Source: Bigelowiella natans CCMP2755 (taxonomy: Eukaryota > Cercozoa > Chlorarachniophyceae). Taken from it: a stretch of 22,775 nt of DNA. Both the position numbers and the translations under genes were made by a program. Location: the NCBI GenBank assembly GCA_000320545.1, contig ADNK01003101.1, forward strand, positions 1-22,775. The letters run 5' to 3'. The notes under the pieces were generated by a model that had not been told where the DNA came from, made no database searches, and saw only the letters and a program-made list of their open reading frames with translations. Positions 20,067 through 22,775 of this stretch are shown here, in pieces; within the stretch, counting starts at the first letter, position 1, and each line of letters opens with the position of its first letter.

Positions 20067-21304
20067 TTCGGGAAGTGCTTTGGCTATGCGTCTACATTAA
20101 ATGCTATCTCATCGAATTATTTAATTTCACTCTTAGGAAGGAAATCGCATCAATTGTCATGTGCTTGCATAGAGTCCACCCCGGTATGGAAAGCCGACAT
20201 GCTAAGCGGGGCAGCTGGACATGCAAAGAGTCTGGACCTTTTGATGGCGTCCATTGTTGGATCTTTACTTTTAGAAGGCCTGAAATGCATGCAATTTCGC
20301 TTTGACGACAAGCTAAATTACACGAACCACAAGAAATCGCAAACGTCTCCACCACCCATTGGATCAATGCTTTGTTCATCTTCATCTTCATCTTCATCTC
20401 CCGCGCTTGCAAAATTGAGAACAAATTTTCCAGCCCGAATCAACAAATCAACAACCTTGACTGCGAGCCTCTGTCTCAGGGATCCAGCATCTGCGTCAAC
20501 CCGGGTGCAAAGTCAAGCGTGGCCCTGTTTGCGTTGACTGCTGGACTGCCTCACATGCAGCTCCGCTTTCCCAGACACTTCAGGCGCATCCAACTTGTGA
20601 ATGATGGGGCTGTTGACAGACTAGCAGAGCTAGAGGGTGCGTGTCCAAGTGTGTGGAGTGCCTTCTTGCCCTTTCTCCACACAGTTTTGATGACCTCGCA
20701 TCGGCAACCAGAGAGGTCTTGACACCAAAGAAGACCCAGAGACCACGATGCGTCACGTGCGTGTTCTCCATCGTTTCCGAACTTCTCCAGTTCTGTGGGT
20801 TGGGGTTTCAACATTGGAATCAATGCACATCGTTTCTCGTTCATTCATTCACTCGTTTGGTCAGATGATCGACGCAGGTGCACATGCTGGCATGGCAAGT
20901 GATGTGTTCCAACTCCATGCAACACCGGACTCGCTAGCTCGTCACACGCGATGTCTGCTAGCCTGTGCTCACGTGTCTGAACACGTGAGTTTCAGATCGA
21001 TTTCAGCTTGTCACACGCACGCACTTCGTCCATCATCACGTGCGCGTGCGCTGCAAGCAGCAAGCGCTGGGCCGGGGCGTTGCACGCACGCCATGCAACA
21101 TCCAGGCAATGGAAAACGCTTGAAACAATCAGCTGTCCTGTGTTTTGGTCATGTCCGGATGTTTGGGGGGGGCGCATGCCCCGTCGCGCGCTTTGCCTTC
21201 CCATTTTGGCGCACTTTGTTCGCTGTCTGCAAAAATGGGGGCTGCTGATCCGGCTCAACTCCAAGGCCACAAGGCGATTGTGACGCTCACTTCAGAGCTA
21301 AATG

Positions 21305-21585
21305 AGGGGTTCAGAATCTTGCAGCAATCAGATCTGAAATTGAACGAACTTGCTTGAACATGAACAACTGATTGCTAACAAAAGCATGATGAAAAGCCAT
21401 GATGAAAAGCTGCGCTAGCATGGTGCGCTTGAAATCGCCTAAATTCGAAACTTATCCAGGCGGCAAACACCCTGTTTTAGGTTCAATAGTTCAGAAATCT
21501 TGCTTCAGCCAGATCCAAAATTGAATGAAGCAGCTGCGGAACAACGGATTGCTAAAATGACTTGATGAGAGCTGCATGCGGAAGA
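21305..21585. repeat. Diverged direct repeat (two copies about 180 bp apart)
   Basis: The copy at about 21305-21400 (ggttcagaatcttgcagc, then gatctgaaattgaacgaa) is mirrored in the same orientation at about 21485-21580 (agttcagaaatcttgcttc, gatccaaaattgaatgaa). Both are followed by a shared gattgctaa word and a tgatgaaaagc/tgatgagagct word. Differences include single-base indels, so the copies are old or non-coding. Confidence 0.6.
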
Positions 21586-22396
21586 AAACTTGCCAAAATT
21601 ATTGCCACATAGCATGCGCGCCTTTGAGCTGGTTGTGGTGCACATGCGCACGCAAATGCAGCGCATTGCAGGCACACCACTCGGTCATTGTAGCAGCTAG
21701 CTACAATCGCAATCGTTGTACCACCCCCGTGCATACTAGTTGGTGTCATATGTTCTTATTACGACTGAGGCAAAGGGGTCGCCGCCAGCATTGTGTATCA
21801 ACTACAATATTTTACATCTTAGCGATAAACTATGCATGAGGTAGTGAATGAGCAACTACAGCAACTATTGGAAAATTATGAGTAGCTATAAAATGAAAAT
21901 TTTAATTAAAGTCCACGTGCTCATTGTCTTGTCCTTATTGTTCTTACAAGATGGTCTTGCGCTCCAGAGCTGAAGTGTATGCAATTATCATCAGAAAATA
22001 TTGATTCCATCTGCAACTTGTATCGTTACACGAAGGTCTATTTATAGTTTAGGTGCTCTTCTTGTGATAGATAATGTTGTTGGGAGAGTGCTGAATGTCT
22101 GCGGTGTAAATAAATGGCTCTATATTTGTGAGTTTTCAGACCGTTGTAGTTGAGAAGCTTAATGATAAGATCCACGTGCGTCATTACCATTCGCCTGCAG
22201 CAATATCGCTTCAGTCCTAGAGCATTTAAAGCTTGTCTGTAAAAGAAAAAAATAGGAACAAATTAAAAAGGTATATTCCCGGCGATTTGTACATATGTTG
22301 CCCTAATGTATGCATTTTTCTTCTTCCCATCCCTCTCTCTCGTTGTGTGATTGTGCGTGCGTGCGTGCGCGCGTGCATGTGCATGTGCGTATGTGA

Positions 22397-22398
<2 letters not shown>

Positions 22399-22427
<29 letters not shown>

Positions 22428-22428
22428 A
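22399..22428. repeat. (GT)n microsatellite
   Basis: About 15 GT units follow a gcgtgcgtgcgcgcgtgcatg-like alternating purine-pyrimidine stretch (about 22345-22400), so roughly 80 bp has Z-DNA-forming character. Confidence 0.88.
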
Positions 22429-22566
22429 CAGACTATTCTCCTGATATCTGGTTGGTCTCTTACGATACCTTCAGATAAAAACCACAATTTAAAACAACAG
22501 GCTCATTTTTGTTCTGCTTGGAAAACGTGCTGGCCATTTGTTCCCGTAAATTCCAAGAAAATGATC

Positions 22567-22763
22567 TCATGCGGCGAAATAGGTTACTCTAGCTTGCACG
22601 ATGGAGACTTTCATGTCGAACATAGGGACCTCGGTACGCTTGCCCATGCTTCCGTAAGCGTCGCATTGTGCCGGATCCGTGCTTATCCACTTTGTTGGAA
22701 TATCATAATGTAGGCTGTTACTGTCATACCGAGATACTACAGCTATTTTGGCGTGTCTTTCAA
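22567..22763 (-). CDS. Probable last exon of an unidentified gene (partial)
   Basis: A 65-codon open stretch with two leading bases follows an acceptor-like ...ctaag and ends in TGA at 22569-22567. It encodes IAVVSRYDSNSLHYDIPTKW, then STDPAQCDAYGSMGKR and VPMFDMKVSIVQARVTYF, with varied, protein-like composition. It contains only internal Met codons. If real, the rest of the gene lies to the right of the window. An internal donor (gtccct after GAG) is possible. No family was recognised. Confidence 0.45.
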
Positions 22764-22775
22764 CTTAGTTGATGA

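Larger units (their letters stand above)
20067..22566. other. Long spacer with degenerate repeats, no confirmed gene
   Basis: On the minus strand, open stretches at about 20,330-20,520 (LAVKVVDLLIRAGKFVLNFA, then an Asp-Glu run) and 20,115-20,290 share one frame but are broken by a stop, which could be a decayed mobile-element protein. A plus-strand frame at 20031-20537 overlaps them and the first exon of the neighbouring gene. From 20,700 to 21,800 the DNA is rich in GCATGC and CACGTG words. No terminal repeats were recognised. Confidence 0.4.

Noticed and set aside
20031-20537. Plus-strand frame of 168 codons
   Set aside because: It covers the antisense of the first exon of the neighbouring gene and a Ser run from a repeat, and has no splice or family support.

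Overview
The window comes from the nuclear genome of an intron-dense microbial eukaryote, probably an alga or other protist. No simple reading frame is long enough to look like a gene. When short in-frame pieces bounded by AG acceptors and GT donors are joined with matching intron phases, six genes and one terminal exon appear. Exons are mostly 20-260 nt, introns are roughly 40-500 nt, and many genes end on ordinary TAA, TAG or TGA stops. I cannot name the genus. Chlorarachniophyte-like or similar algal genomes would fit the exon/intron style, but that is only an impression.

Layout, left to right. 1-1053 (-): N-terminal 2Fe-2S part of a xanthine dehydrogenase, cut by the window edge. 1054-1955: divergent spacer. 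1956-3490 (+): a 258-residue truncated-globin-like protein in 8 exons. 3491-4847: convergent spacer with no gene seen. 4848-9687 (-): a 461-residue beta-lactamase-fold serine hydrolase (class C / EstB / LACTB type) in 18 exons. 9688-10017: short divergent spacer. 10018-13649 (+): a roughly 405-residue multi-pass membrane protein in 13 exons. 13650-14893: spacer. 14894-15925 (-): mitochondrial-type ribosomal protein uS13 with an unusual C-terminal extension. 15926-17340: spacer. 17341-20066 (-): a roughly 490-residue multi-pass membrane protein of unknown family, about 18 exons. 20067-22566: long spacer with degenerate repeats. 22567-22763 (-): probable last exon of a gene lying beyond the right edge.

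The genes do not form an obvious pathway. XDH is a molybdo-flavoenzyme of purine breakdown, the globin-like protein probably binds haem, the hydrolase belongs to a broad esterase/peptidase-like family, and uS13m is a mitochondrial ribosome part. The neighbourhood looks like ordinary gene-dense nuclear DNA, with divergent pairs sharing short promoters.

The most striking feature is microsatellite load. Between about 4.7 and 13.7 kb, most introns of the hydrolase and of its divergent neighbour carry a simple repeat, often (TA)n of about 28-46 bp, sometimes within 6-17 nt of a splice site. The repeats nearly vanish in 13.8-18.2 kb. I saw no CRISPR array, phage, insertion sequence or prokaryotic defence system.

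All splice joins were deduced by eye from frame, phase and family resemblance. Joins I could not settle are stated in the entries.
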